A DNA stretch of 41,988 nt from a virus. Numbering within the stretch: the stretch's first letter is position 1; each line of letters begins with the position of its first letter. Of this stretch, positions 31,056 through 38,479 are shown one piece after another. The notes under the pieces were generated by a model. It worked only from the letters and a program-made list of their open reading frames with translations, did not search any database and was not told the origin of the DNA. Location of the stretch: positions 1-41,988 of the IMG/VR virus record IMGVR_UViG_3300023116_000004, one strand, 5' to 3'. A program made the position numbers and the translations under genes.

Positions 31056-31689
31056 ACCAGTAGGAGAAAAGAAAACCTTTGCACCCGACATCCCCGAAGG
31101 TCTGACAAGCGCAAGGTTTATTGGATACGCCACGCTTGGAACTCAGCCTAAAACCTTCGCCAACGAAACCAAACATAGGCCGATGATCAAGCTCATGTTT
31201 GAGGCAAGTGAATGCTGCAAGCAATACAAGGAGGGCGAACCGGAAAAACCTGCCTTCATTAGCAAAAAGGTCAGCCTGTCCACAGGCGAGAAGGCAAAGT
31301 TGCGTCATTTTGTCGATGCGATCACGGGTGGATACTCAATGGTCAAATCAGATTTAGATGCATTTCTGGGTAAGGCCCTAATGATTGAAGTGAAACATTT
31401 TACCGGATCGGAAGGGAATCTGGTGCCTTACGTTGAGGGGTTTAAGCCGGTCCCAAGGGTATCAGGAACTGACCTTAAGGATTATGCGGATGAGAGTAAG
31501 TTCAGATTCCCGGTGCCGCCCCTTGTAAACGACACTTGGTTCTACGAGCTTGAGGAACATCCACACAACTGGGACAAGCTGAACGAACGCACCCAGAAGG
31601 AAGTGTTATCTTCGCCTGAGGGCAAAAAGCTGGAAGGTCATCCCGTTGATTATGACCAGGTGGAGGAAGTTGATGAAATTCAGATCTAA
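31039..31689 (+). CDS. Probable ssDNA-binding / recombination accessory protein
   Basis: This 216-residue protein begins MAIKIEPVGEKKTFAPDIPEG and continues with strands like TSARFIGYATLGTQ and RPMIKLMFEASE that suggest an OB-like beta barrel. The C-terminus is acidic (DYDQVEEVDEIQI), as in many SSBs. It lies between a resolvase-like and a RecE-like gene, where phages often encode their SSB or annealing protein. AAGGA is 8 bases before the ATG. No specific family recognised, so the role is inferred from context and the acidic tail. Confidence 0.5.
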   Translation: MAIKIEPVGEKKTFAPDIPEGLTSARFIGYATLGTQPKTFANETKHRPMIKLMFEASECCKQYKEGEPEKPAFISKKVSLSTGEKAKLRHFVDAITGGYSMVKSDLDAFLGKALMIEVKHFTGSEGNLVPYVEGFKPVPRVSGTDLKDYADESKFRFPVPPLVNDTWFYELEEHPHNWDKLNERTQKEVLSSPEGKKLEGHPVDYDQVEEVDEIQI

Positions 31690-32518
31690 TTATTCAACTG
31701 GGATCTACCAGAACCTTGCCGAGCCTGTGTATAGGGCTGACAAAGCTTTGTCCACCAGTGAACTCAAAAAGTTCAAGGTAACGCCAAAGGCTTTTCATGC
31801 CTATCGCAACAAGCTCTTCACCGAAAGGCGGTCTCCTTCCATGGAGAAGGGGACCCTCTTTCACCTGTATGCGCTTGAGCGTTCAAGGTTCGACGATGAG
31901 GTCAGCGTGTGTCCTCCTGAGTTTGAGGACAGACGCAAAAAGGCGTCCAAGGAATATTGGGCAGAGCAAGAGGAGAAGGGCGTTCAAGTGATAAAGCAAG
32001 ACGACCTCCGATCAATCCAGATGATGTTTGCCGCATACTCAGAATTGTCGGAGGTCAGAGAAGCTCACATTCGGAACCCTCAATCCGAAGTCTCAGTGTT
32101 TTGCGAAGACTTTGTCAAGGGGCTTGACGTGAAGTGTCGTGTCGATCTGTTGATCGGGGACACCGTCATTGACATCAAAACAACAGCCAAAGGTGGAGCG
32201 AACCCACGGGCATTTCTGCGTAAATGCAGGGACCTTGGTTATGACTGGCAGCAGTATAACTACACCAGGATCTTGCAGAAAGCAGGCGTGGAGGTTCGCA
32301 AGTGGGTTTGGGCTGTTGTGGAGACTGAGCCTCCATTTGACGCATCACAACTGATCTTAGCTGAAGCCGATGTCGCTGAAGCTGAGACTGAGGTTGTAGC
32401 TGCATACAGGCAGCTTTTGTCCTGCATGAAGCTTGATGCATGGCCTTCCTATACGCCATCCAAAGCAGCGATTATATCGCGTTTCAACTCGACTAGCCAA
32501 GGTGTCGCCAAGAGCTAA
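31673..32518 (+). CDS. RecE-like exonuclease (PD-(D/E)XK, DUF3799-like)
   Basis: The 281-residue product (ATG 31673, inside the end of the upstream gene) contains MEKGTLFHLYALE (about residues 54-67), SEVSVF and KCRVDLLIGDTVIDIKTT (about 147-165), with Asp, Asp and D-I-K of the nuclease site, and YDWQQYNYTRIL (about 185-196). This is the order of RecE/exonuclease VIII-type nucleases, which chew dsDNA ends for annealing-based recombination. An alternative start at 31646 would add 9 residues. A dedicated annealing partner is not evident, unless the upstream OB-like protein plays that role. Confidence 0.75.
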   Translation: MKFRSNYSTGIYQNLAEPVYRADKALSTSELKKFKVTPKAFHAYRNKLFTERRSPSMEKGTLFHLYALERSRFDDEVSVCPPEFEDRRKKASKEYWAEQEEKGVQVIKQDDLRSIQMMFAAYSELSEVREAHIRNPQSEVSVFCEDFVKGLDVKCRVDLLIGDTVIDIKTTAKGGANPRAFLRKCRDLGYDWQQYNYTRILQKAGVEVRKWVWAVVETEPPFDASQLILAEADVAEAETEVVAAYRQLLSCMKLDAWPSYTPSKAAIISRFNSTSQGVAKS

Positions 32519-32555
32519 GAGAGTCTTCCAACTAAAACGGGAGGCATGGGGGAAA

Positions 32556-32825
32556 ATGCCTAAGTTAATGCAGGATTTTGCAGAGGCTTTTTTGGCCAAG
32601 CGAGTGTTCTGGTATGACAAAGGAACTCCATTGCCTCCCGTTTTCCCCGCAGCTGAAACACATGACCCAGGCGAAGCAGAAAGATATCTCAGCTACGTGC
32701 GAGACCTACTGGATGCAAACATGGTGGATCGACACAAGGCAAGGTCGCTTGTGGTTGGCCTTAGGTCATGTGGTGAAGAGGCAAAAGAACTAATCGAATA
32801 CCTAAAAAAGAAAGTAATCAAATGA
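32556..32825 (+). CDS. Hypothetical protein after RecE-like gene
   Basis: The product is 89 residues from ATG 32556 (MPKLMQDFAEAFLAKRVFWY), with GGAGG 11 bases upstream. A GTG at 32502 would lengthen it by 18 residues and overlap the upstream gene by 17 nt. The C-terminus is helical and basic (EEAKELIEYLKKKVIK). The stop overlaps the next start as ATGA. No family recognised; it is part of the replication/recombination unit. Confidence 0.55.
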   Translation: MPKLMQDFAEAFLAKRVFWYDKGTPLPPVFPAAETHDPGEAERYLSYVRDLLDANMVDRHKARSLVVGLRSCGEEAKELIEYLKKKVIK

Positions 32826-33619
32826 ATAACAGTCCGAGTGTTAAAAATGTCAATGTCACCCCGCAAATCGCTAGGGAGTGGCTGAAACGAAACCGCGTGA
32901 ACCGCAGGCTATCGAAGCCTTTGGTGTCCAGATTCCAAAGGGAGATGAGGGCAAACCAATGGATCGAGAATGGAGAAACTATTAAGTTCAACTTGGATGG
33001 TGACCTGATTGACGGTCAGCACCGCTTGTATGCAGTCATTGCAGCCAACATGCCTGTCAGACTAATGGTAGCCGAGAACCTTAGTTGTAGCGAAAAGACA
33101 ATATTCACGATAGACAACGGAAGGCCTCGGAGCGCGACAGATTCGATTCATATTGCAGGCCTAAAATACAGCAGCCATTTAGCAGCATTGGTAAGGTTCA
33201 GGATTAATCTCGCTACAACTAAAACTGGACCGATTGGCAACCTCGAAATCTTGAATGAAATCAAACGCGACGAAGAGCGGTATATTAAGGCAGCAGCCGC
33301 TTCTGCTGCTGCCAAACCGATCTGCTTTGGGCCTCCCTACGGGGCTTTTATCTATCAGGCAATGCAGAGGAATCCTGCTCTTTATACCATTTTCCATGAT
33401 CGTTTCTGCAAAGGGACTAATATGGAATCAGATGACCCTATACTTGTTTTGAGGAACCATTTCCTCGCACTGAAGCATTCTCCAATAAAGAGCTACGGTG
33501 CATCGCGATACCAAGTCTACGCAAAGCTTTGCTACCACTGGAACAAGTGGGTCAAAGGCATCAAGGTGAAATATGCCCGGTGTCCTAAAGTTGAATCTGG
33601 AATCATTGAGCTGCTGTAG
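32822..33619 (+). CDS. ParB-like (DGQHR) domain protein
   Basis: This 265-residue protein contains IDGQHRLYAVIAANMPVRL from about residue 63, the signature of a ParB/Srx-like domain. Helices with VTPQIAREWLKRN and LVSRFQREMRANQW precede it. A C-terminal helical region follows. Proteins of this pattern are frequent in phage early regions but their substrate is generally unknown. The start overlaps the upstream stop as ATGA, so it is translated with the operon. Confidence 0.7.
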   Translation: MNNSPSVKNVNVTPQIAREWLKRNRVNRRLSKPLVSRFQREMRANQWIENGETIKFNLDGDLIDGQHRLYAVIAANMPVRLMVAENLSCSEKTIFTIDNGRPRSATDSIHIAGLKYSSHLAALVRFRINLATTKTGPIGNLEILNEIKRDEERYIKAAAASAAAKPICFGPPYGAFIYQAMQRNPALYTIFHDRFCKGTNMESDDPILVLRNHFLALKHSPIKSYGASRYQVYAKLCYHWNKWVKGIKVKYARCPKVESGIIELL

Positions 33620-33630
33620 CTGGAAGCGCG

Positions 33631-34056
33631 ATGAACACGTCAAACACATGTTTTGAGTGCGGGAAGCCAGCAAGCCACCAGCACCACGTAGTGCCTAAGG
33701 CACGGAGCGGAGAAAACACCGTGTGGTTATGCGTAAGCTGTCACGGTAAGGCCCATGAAAGATCCATGAGTGGGCCGGACTTAACACGGCTGGGGATTAT
33801 GAAGAGAGACTCAGCAGAGTTGTGCATGATATTCCATCACCTGTGTGACGGATTCACGCTGGACGACATTGCTGGCGTATACGTGGAGCTGGACATGCCG
33901 ACCGTGAAGGATCGGGCTGCTTACATTAAAAGAAAGATCAAGCGCATGAAGGCCGTAGCCGTAGCTGATCTTCTGGACCTGTTTGAGCCAGTTCTCAGAT
34001 ATGACAGTCCGCACTATGACCGGGAGTTCTACCAGGGAGCCTGGGCTGGAGTATGA
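33631..34056 (+). CDS. HNH-type zinc protein with C-terminal helical region
   Basis: Residues 7-42 form an HNH-like unit: CFEC, then HQHHVVPK, and CVSCHGKAH (Cys7, Cys10, Cys34, Cys37; His18-His19). The rest (residues 50-141), with GFTLDDIAGVYVELDMPTVKDR, resembles a small helical DNA-binding domain. Together this suggests a site-directed nuclease or DNA-binding zinc protein. It lies directly before the initiator gene (ATGA overlap). Whether it is a selfish homing nuclease or a working phage enzyme cannot be told. Confidence 0.65.
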   Translation: MNTSNTCFECGKPASHQHHVVPKARSGENTVWLCVSCHGKAHERSMSGPDLTRLGIMKRDSAELCMIFHHLCDGFTLDDIAGVYVELDMPTVKDRAAYIKRKIKRMKAVAVADLLDLFEPVLRYDSPHYDREFYQGAWAGV

Positions 34057-34544
34057 TTCCAAAGGTCCCTGAACACATCTATGAGGTAGGCTTCTCTCTG
34101 ATCGAGAGGGAGGCCTACCTCTACGTGTGCATGAGGGGCTGTTGCTTTGACGACAAGCGAACCATGGCCAAAAGAATCGGAGTGTGTAAGACCCGACTCT
34201 GGAAAGCCCTGAAGAATTTGGTTGAACACGGATGGCTGATCCAGAAAAAGGCAGGTAGGTCCACTTGCTACCTAGCCAGGGGCAAGGGAAGGCCGATAGA
34301 ATTGGCCTCTATGACTAACACCAAGGCCCAACGACATGTCCGCGAGGACGGACACGTTAACGATATAACATGTCCGCGAGGACGGACACTAACTAATAGA
34401 GATAATATATATAGTAATAGTAATAAGGAGGAGAGAGACGAGATCATGACTGAGATCATCCTTGCTGGAAGATCCAAAAGGAACTCTGTCTCTCGCTCTG
34501 TCCCTGCTGACATCAAGGCAGGGAAACCGTTCTACAAGGTATGA
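34053..34544 (+). CDS. Replication initiator-like protein (winged helix, with internal origin)
   Basis: The 163-residue product has an N-terminal helix-turn-helix/winged-helix region: LIEREAYLYVCMRGCCFDDKR, then MAKRIGVCKTRLWKALKNLVEHGWL (about residues 38-62). The C-terminal half is basic and low in complexity. Its gene carries two 22-bp direct repeats followed by an AT-rich tract, and DnaB follows at an ATGA overlap. This resembles lambda O, which binds iterons inside its own gene and recruits the helicase. The iterons encode residues about 94-113. Confidence 0.65.
   Translation: MIPKVPEHIYEVGFSLIEREAYLYVCMRGCCFDDKRTMAKRIGVCKTRLWKALKNLVEHGWLIQKKAGRSTCYLARGKGRPIELASMTNTKAQRHVREDGHVNDITCPRGRTLTNRDNIYSNSNKEERDEIMTEIILAGRSKRNSVSRSVPADIKAGKPFYKV
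34311..34322 (+). repeat. 12-bp repeat ATGACTAACACC, copy 7 (inside initiator gene)
   Basis: Exact copy within the coding region (in frame, reads M-T-N-T), 11 bases before the first iteron of the origin-like array. It is not near a start codon, which sets it apart from other copies. Confidence 0.9.
34334..34428 (+). other. ori: Candidate replication origin (iterons plus AT-rich tract)
   Basis: A 22-bp sequence is repeated exactly at 34334-34355 and 34368-34389, spaced 34 bases. Each copy contains the inverted repeat TGTCCG-N6-CGGACA. GTTAAC and TATA lie in the 12-base spacer. An almost pure AT stretch of about 36 bases follows (34390-34425). Position in the gene of a DNA-binding protein just before DnaB is as in lambdoid phages. 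Confidence 0.65.
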
Positions 34545-35863
34545 TTTCCGCTAAGAAAAACACCATCACTATCGATTACGATGTTCCCGAGGACATCCTT
34601 GCTGAGAAGGGCCTTTTAGGCTGTGTTCTCCTGGGTGCATTTACTGAAGCCAAGGAGCTTGGAATCTCAGAGGATTGGTTTGCTGATCCTAGGAACCGTT
34701 CCGTGTGGCTTGCTTGTGAGTCTGTTGTCAAAGCTGGAGGAACTGTTGACCAGTTCACAGTCAGTCGCCAACTCATGTCTGAGGCTCTTTACATTGACGA
34801 CCTGATACGTGAGTCCTCAACCGCTTCAAACCTGTCTTACTATGCTGAACAAGCCTATGCCGTATACGTGAGGCGACAGGTCTTCCTGAAGCACTACAAT
34901 GCACTAACAGCAGCACAGGAGGAGGAAGATCCCGAAAAGCTTCTTCAGGGCCTTCAGGACGCTCTTTGGGAAACCACCAAGGGTATGACTACCGAGAAGG
35001 ACCAGAAAGAGGCTCAGAGGGGGTTTATGGACCTTCTAGAGAGTGCTAAGGATGGCGGTGTCCCAGATCTTTCCATCAAAAGCGGGATCTATGGTTTGGA
35101 CGACAAGCTTGGAGGGTTTCTCCCTGGGGCTGTTTACATCATCTCAGGTCGTCCCGGTGGTGGTAAATCTGCCTTTTCCATGTTCCTTGCTATCCAAGCA
35201 GCCAAGCAGGGCAAGAAGGTGGCTATCTGGTCCCTTGAGATGCTTTACAACAGCATCGCTGAAAGAGCTGTTGCCATCATGTCGGGAGAGGATGTGAGGC
35301 ACTACCTGAAGACAGGCGTGGGTGACAAAACCAAGCTTGCTAAGGCGGCTAAGGATTTCTTCGAGCTACCGATCCATATTGAGGACACCCCGGCCATCAC
35401 CGTAGATCAGCTCAGGTCCCAAGCTAGGAGGTTTGTTCAGGACAAGGGTGTGGACATGCTGGTCATTGATTACCTGACTCTGATTAGGAGTGTTGGACGA
35501 TATGAAAACCGGGTCAACGAGATCGGAGCAATCACCAGAACTATCAAGGTCATGGCACTGGAGTGTGGTGTCCCGGTGATCTTGTTGGCTCAGATGAACA
35601 GGGAGATTGAAAAGCGTGAGAAGCAGATACCCAGGATGTCAGATCTGAGGGACTCTGGGACAGCAGAACAGGATGCTGACAGTGTAGCATTCCTCATGAA
35701 GAACACCTCTGATGAGGAGCCGGATGACGGGATCGTGAACTTCTGGATCCGAAAGAACAGAAATGGGGTTCAAGAGGCCAAGGTGTCCTTGGAATACACG
35801 CGATGGAATAGTAGATTCAAAGGAGTCGAGGAAGGCCCAATACTAGTCAATAGCATCAAATGA
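34541..35863 (+). CDS. dnaB: Replicative DNA helicase, DnaB-like
   Basis: This 440-residue helicase has the two DnaB parts: an N-terminal helical domain (about residues 15-125, LAEKGLLGCVLLG) and a RecA-like motor. Walker A is GRPGGGKS (about 203-210), Walker B LVIDYLTL (about 306-313), then LLAQMNREIEKR, SDLRDSGTAEQDAD and RKNRNG with the arginine finger region. It unwinds DNA at the fork as a hexamer. It starts in an ATGA overlap with the initiator gene. No primase was identified; the phage probably uses the host one. Confidence 0.95.
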   Translation: MISAKKNTITIDYDVPEDILAEKGLLGCVLLGAFTEAKELGISEDWFADPRNRSVWLACESVVKAGGTVDQFTVSRQLMSEALYIDDLIRESSTASNLSYYAEQAYAVYVRRQVFLKHYNALTAAQEEEDPEKLLQGLQDALWETTKGMTTEKDQKEAQRGFMDLLESAKDGGVPDLSIKSGIYGLDDKLGGFLPGAVYIISGRPGGGKSAFSMFLAIQAAKQGKKVAIWSLEMLYNSIAERAVAIMSGEDVRHYLKTGVGDKTKLAKAAKDFFELPIHIEDTPAITVDQLRSQARRFVQDKGVDMLVIDYLTLIRSVGRYENRVNEIGAITRTIKVMALECGVPVILLAQMNREIEKREKQIPRMSDLRDSGTAEQDADSVAFLMKNTSDEEPDDGIVNFWIRKNRNGVQEAKVSLEYTRWNSRFKGVEEGPILVNSIK

Positions 35864-36069
35864 TTATCACCATCTCTCTCGAAGATCATGAAGGTAATAT
35901 CGTCGAATGTCTTAATGAAGTGAACACCCCCCAGCAACTAGGCAACCTTATGTATGGGTTGTCTATTCTGAGTCAGGCAGATTCAGACTTTGATGTGCAG
36001 GAATATTCAGAGATTGAGGACGACGAGGAAGAGGAAGAAGAGGAGCAGGTAAACAACAGGTGGAACTGA
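35860..36069 (+). CDS. Hypothetical small acidic protein
   Basis: This 69-residue protein begins MIITISLEDHEGNIVECLNE and ends with an acidic run (EIEDDEEEEEEEQ) before NNRWN. The N-terminal half looks folded. It is linked to neighbours by ATGA at the start and TGATG at the stop. Acidic tails of this kind can mimic DNA or recruit partners, but no function is shown. Confidence 0.6.
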   Translation: MIITISLEDHEGNIVECLNEVNTPQQLGNLMYGLSILSQADSDFDVQEYSEIEDDEEEEEEEQVNNRWN

Positions 36070-36593
36070 TGACGGGGAAGAGGAGCGAATTCATCATAGG
36101 TTTGGCGGGTACCAAACGTAGCGGGAAGACAACAGCAGCAAGGCATCTCATTTCTTTAGCTGAACAGCAGGGCCTAGTGCCTATTAGGTTGGGTTTCGGA
36201 GACCCGATCAAGGCAGAGGTGGCAAAGATCTTTGGGACCTACAAAGAAGAGGATAAGGCAGTCCTGAGGCCCGTATATCAGGCAGTGGGTCAGTCCATGA
36301 AAGAGCTTCATGGAAAGGACATCTGGATTAAACGATTGCTGGAGGCATGGAACCACTACAGGAACCACGGATACAACATGCTGATCATCGATGATGTCAG
36401 GTTCCCATTTGAGGGTGAGTGGGTCAGGAACTCGGGTGGTCAGGTCTGGAAGATCATCAGAGATACCGGGCTGAAGGATGATCATGTATCGGAGACCAGT
36501 GTGAAGTCGGTGAAGGCTGATCACTCCATACTCAACGCAATGTCCGAACAAGATTTTTTGGTCGAGGTGACAAACACCTGGAGCCAAATGTAA
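36069..36593 (+). CDS. Deoxynucleoside monophosphate kinase
   Basis: This 174-residue P-loop kinase has IIGLAGTKRSGKTT (Walker A, about residues 9-22) and LIIDDVRFPFEGEWVRN (about 107-123), the DVRF-type motif of phage dNMP kinases. It should phosphorylate deoxynucleotides for phage DNA synthesis. The ATG at 36069 overlaps the previous stop (TGATG); a GTG 9 bases upstream is less likely. The C-terminal VEVTNTWSQ coincides with the repeat copy at 36565. Confidence 0.8.
   Translation: MTGKRSEFIIGLAGTKRSGKTTAARHLISLAEQQGLVPIRLGFGDPIKAEVAKIFGTYKEEDKAVLRPVYQAVGQSMKELHGKDIWIKRLLEAWNHYRNHGYNMLIIDDVRFPFEGEWVRNSGGQVWKIIRDTGLKDDHVSETSVKSVKADHSILNAMSEQDFLVEVTNTWSQM
36565..36579 (+). repeat. Start-associated repeat AGGTGACAAACACCT
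   Basis: Identical 15-mer to 4658. Here it lies in the last codons of the kinase gene, 18 bases before the ATG at 36598. AGGTG and CACCT form a 5-bp inverted repeat with loop ACAAA. Confidence 0.75.
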
Positions 36594-36597
36594 CTAC

Positions 36598-37059
36598 ATG
36601 GAAGTCACGCTGTCACCTGAAGAGCAGAGGTATGCCAGATTCCTCGCTAAAAGGCGTTATGAACACGCACGGCAGCAAGGGAAGGTAAACGTGCGGAAAG
36701 GCCCTCAGAGTGACGAGGAGACCGATCTAGAGGGTATTGCGGGTGAGATGGCTTACTGCAAGATCTTTAACGTCTATCCCGACTTCCAGATAGAGGTGAT
36801 CCCAGAGGCCGACTGCATCCTTCACAACGGCCTCACCGTGGATATCAAGACCACCAAATACGCCAAGGGACATCTGATAGCAGCCAAGTGGAAGGGTGAA
36901 GGAGTGGACCTCTACGCACTGATGGTAGGCACATTCCCCACCTACAAGTTCGTAGGCCTAGCCACAAAACAAGAGCTACTGGCTAAGGAGAATATCACCA
37001 ACTTTGGAAGAGGAGATCTCTACGCTCTTCCTCAGGAGAAACTGACATACCCATTCTAA
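36598..37059 (+). CDS. PD-(D/E)XK nuclease-like protein
   Basis: This 153-residue protein has EGIAGEMAYCKIFN (conserved Glu near residue 48), ADCILHNGLTVDIKTTKY (residues about 75-92) with Asp and D-I-K, and DLYALMVGTFPTYKFVGLATKQEL with a strand-helix ending. This is the usual layout of PD-(D/E)XK restriction-like nucleases; a closer family is not recognised. It begins 4 bases after the kinase stop. It may process DNA ends or degrade host DNA; neither is shown. Confidence 0.65.
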   Translation: MEVTLSPEEQRYARFLAKRRYEHARQQGKVNVRKGPQSDEETDLEGIAGEMAYCKIFNVYPDFQIEVIPEADCILHNGLTVDIKTTKYAKGHLIAAKWKGEGVDLYALMVGTFPTYKFVGLATKQELLAKENITNFGRGDLYALPQEKLTYPF

Positions 37060-37256
37060 TGGAAGACATACCGCAACAGAACGACGATGGAGGGCTGGAT
37101 TACTACGGCCTAGCTACAGACATTGACAAGGGATGCAAGCACTTCTGGTCTACCAGAGGTGGAGATCCAGCTCAGTTTAATGGGAGGCCCGTAAAGAGGA
37201 AAAGACCGCGTGATATGCCAGACATGCAGAGGAACCGGGTGGATAGTGACACCTAG
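37059..37256 (+). CDS. Hypothetical 65-residue protein
   Basis: This frame starts right at the end of the nuclease-like gene (TAATGG) and encodes MEDIPQQNDDGGLDYYGLAT, then a basic C-terminus (VKRKRPRD). Its last 46 bases overlap the zinc-finger-like frame at 37210. The N-terminal half looks like a conserved small protein. No function recognised. Confidence 0.5.
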   Translation: MEDIPQQNDDGGLDYYGLATDIDKGCKHFWSTRGGDPAQFNGRPVKRKRPRDMPDMQRNRVDSDT

Positions 37257-37482
37257 GACCCAGGATCTATGTCCAGACTGTGAGGGTTGGGGTTATAAAG
37301 AGAAGAATACCAATGAACCTAAAACCAACAGTGTGCCTAAAGCACGAACACGGAGTCACCGCGCAGTGGTGGAACCCAGAGACAAATTACATGATCCTCG
37401 CCATATTCGTCCCTCTGGCAGGAGGCAAATACGCCCTTGCCCAAGTCGCAGGGCCATGGTCAGGCGTAAAACAACCCTCTGA
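37210..37482 (+). CDS. Small protein with DnaJ-type zinc-finger motif
   Basis: From a GTG at 37210 the frame reads MICQTCRGTGW, then DLCPDCEGWGY, two C-x-x-C-x-G-x-G-type units as in the DnaJ zinc finger. Phages often encode such mini-proteins. Beyond residue 40 the product is a basic, poorly structured sequence that overlaps the next gene by 170 bases, so the true end or a frameshift is unclear. Function could be protein-protein contact; no substrate is known. Confidence 0.45.
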   Translation: MICQTCRGTGWIVTPRTQDLCPDCEGWGYKEKNTNEPKTNSVPKARTRSHRAVVEPRDKLHDPRHIRPSGRRQIRPCPSRRAMVRRKTTL

Positions 37483-37645
37483 TGACCCAAACACCTGGGA
37501 GCCATACATCATTGACGGATATGACACAGAACGCATCTACTGCCTCACCATAGCAGACATAATCCTGACATGCCTGAACGGCACTGTAGGAGGCATCAAG
37601 GCCCTCAAGAGCTTCTTCCAGGGTCCAGTCATAGGATTTGACTGA
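37313..37645 (+). CDS. Hypothetical 110-residue protein
   Basis: From the ATG at 37313 the product starts MNLKPTVCLKHEHGVTAQWW and has mixed alpha/beta character with NYMILAIFVPLAGGKYALAQ and a C-terminal helix (GGIKALKSFFQGP). A start at 37280 would add 11 unlikely residues. It is the last gene of the early unit, followed by a repeat variant and a strong hairpin. No family recognised. Confidence 0.55.
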   Translation: MNLKPTVCLKHEHGVTAQWWNPETNYMILAIFVPLAGGKYALAQVAGPWSGVKQPSDDPNTWEPYIIDGYDTERIYCLTIADIILTCLNGTVGGIKALKSFFQGPVIGFD

Positions 37646-37647
37646 TG

Positions 37648-37658
37648 GTGACTAACAT
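37648..37658 (+). repeat. 12-bp repeat variant GTGACTAACAT
   Basis: Same 11-mer as at 27146 and placed 2 bases after the stop codon of the last early gene. It precedes the hairpin before TerS. Confidence 0.65.
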
Positions 37659-37696
37659 AGGTATTGCAGAATGCCTCAAAAATAATTAAACTTGGA

Positions 37697-37738
37697 TGGG
37701 AGGTTGGAAGAATACAGTCAAGTATTCTCCACCTCCCA
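37697..37738 (+). terminator. Strong hairpin just before TerS start
   Basis: TGGGAGGT pairs with ACCTCCCA, extended inward by GG/CC with bulges and AGAATAC/GTATTCT around a short loop, giving about 17 pairs. TTAATTT follows, then the TerS ATG at 37746. It may end the early transcript or control TerS translation, since it comes within 8 bases of that start. Confidence 0.65.
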
Positions 37739-37745
37739 TTAATTT

Positions 37746-38255
37746 ATGCCTAAAGGCAGTCTCACTAAGTGGGGTGAAAGGAAAGCCACTGACACCCAAT
37801 ATACAGGCCAGGAACTCAAGCGGAAGGACCCTGAGAGATACGCAGCGTTGGTCAGAGGGATCAAGGAGGGTGTCTCACAGAAAGTCCTCTCAGCAATCTT
37901 CAGCACTAACCAGCAAACCATAGCAGCCATAGCCAAGAGGGAGGATATAGAGGCTAATGGTAAAGCTGCTCTGCTTAACAGACTTAAAGCAACAAGGGAC
38001 GCACTGTTGGGGAAGATGCATGAAGCAGTGGAGAACGGGGAAATGAAGGGGAAGGATTGTTCCGTCCCCTTCGGCATCGTAACTGACAAAATCCTCCAGA
38101 TAGAGGGCCAACCTTCGACAATTGTTGAACACAGGTCGGTCCAGATTACCTCAGATAGTCTAAAAGAGCTGCTTGAGGCCACTAAAAGGGAGAAAGAAGT
38201 TATAGATGCAGAGGTTGTTGAGCCTAAGTCGTTGCCAGAGAGCAACCATGGGTAA
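37746..38255 (+). CDS. Putative small terminase subunit
   Basis: This 169-residue protein has an N-terminal helix-turn-helix (VSQKVLSAIFSTNQQTIAAIAKR, about residues 43-65), a long central helix, and GIVTDKILQIEGQPSTIVEH (about 110-129), a pattern I recall from small terminase and related DNA-binding phage proteins. It sits upstream of the HNH and TerL genes. TerS recognises the packaging site and recruits TerL. The opposite strand also has a full-length open frame, which I take as a shadow because of its composition. Confidence 0.55.
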   Translation: MPKGSLTKWGERKATDTQYTGQELKRKDPERYAALVRGIKEGVSQKVLSAIFSTNQQTIAAIAKREDIEANGKAALLNRLKATRDALLGKMHEAVENGEMKGKDCSVPFGIVTDKILQIEGQPSTIVEHRSVQITSDSLKELLEATKREKEVIDAEVVEPKSLPESNHG

Positions 38256-38479
38256 ACCACTTAATTATACATAAGACATATTGTGCGAAAGATGACTAAC
38301 ACCGCATAGACAAAGGGGGTAGGGGGGGTCACTCATTGTCTAGGAATGAAGAAATCGTTGCGGATCTCCACTTACACCCCAAATGACAAAGGCCCCTCCT
38401 CTTTGACATTTAAGAGGGGACGCTAAATGTCAAACGCACTTCTCCCACCGGGTTGGTAATTGGCTTTTTGGGAGGAGTC
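38256..38479. promoter_or_regulatory. Packaging-region intergenic segment with repeats
   Basis: This 224-base gap contains a repeat copy (38292), the inverted repeat TAGACAA/TTGTCTA (38307-38313 and 38336-38342) flanking two G-runs (5 and 7 G), and three sites of the type AAATGNCAAA at 38381, 38402 (inverted) and 38425. The last two form a perfect 10-bp inverted repeat with 13-base spacer. It could hold a promoter for the packaging genes, a pac or cos site, or a regulator site. Confidence 0.5.
38292..38303 (+). repeat. 12-bp repeat ATGACTAACACC, copy 8
   Basis: Exact copy in the intergenic region between TerS and the HNH gene, 188 bases before the next start codon. It opens a very short frame M-T-N-T-A. 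Confidence 0.9.

Noticed and set aside
34334-34389. Short CRISPR-like array
   Set aside because: There are only two repeats with a 12-base spacer, inside a coding gene next to an AT-rich tract and DnaB; an origin fits better, and no cas genes exist.
37739-38260. 173-codon open frame on the minus strand opposite the TerS candidate
   Set aside because: The + strand frame has a plausible helix-turn-helix protein with proper neighbours; the antisense product is Ser/Leu-rich with no motif.
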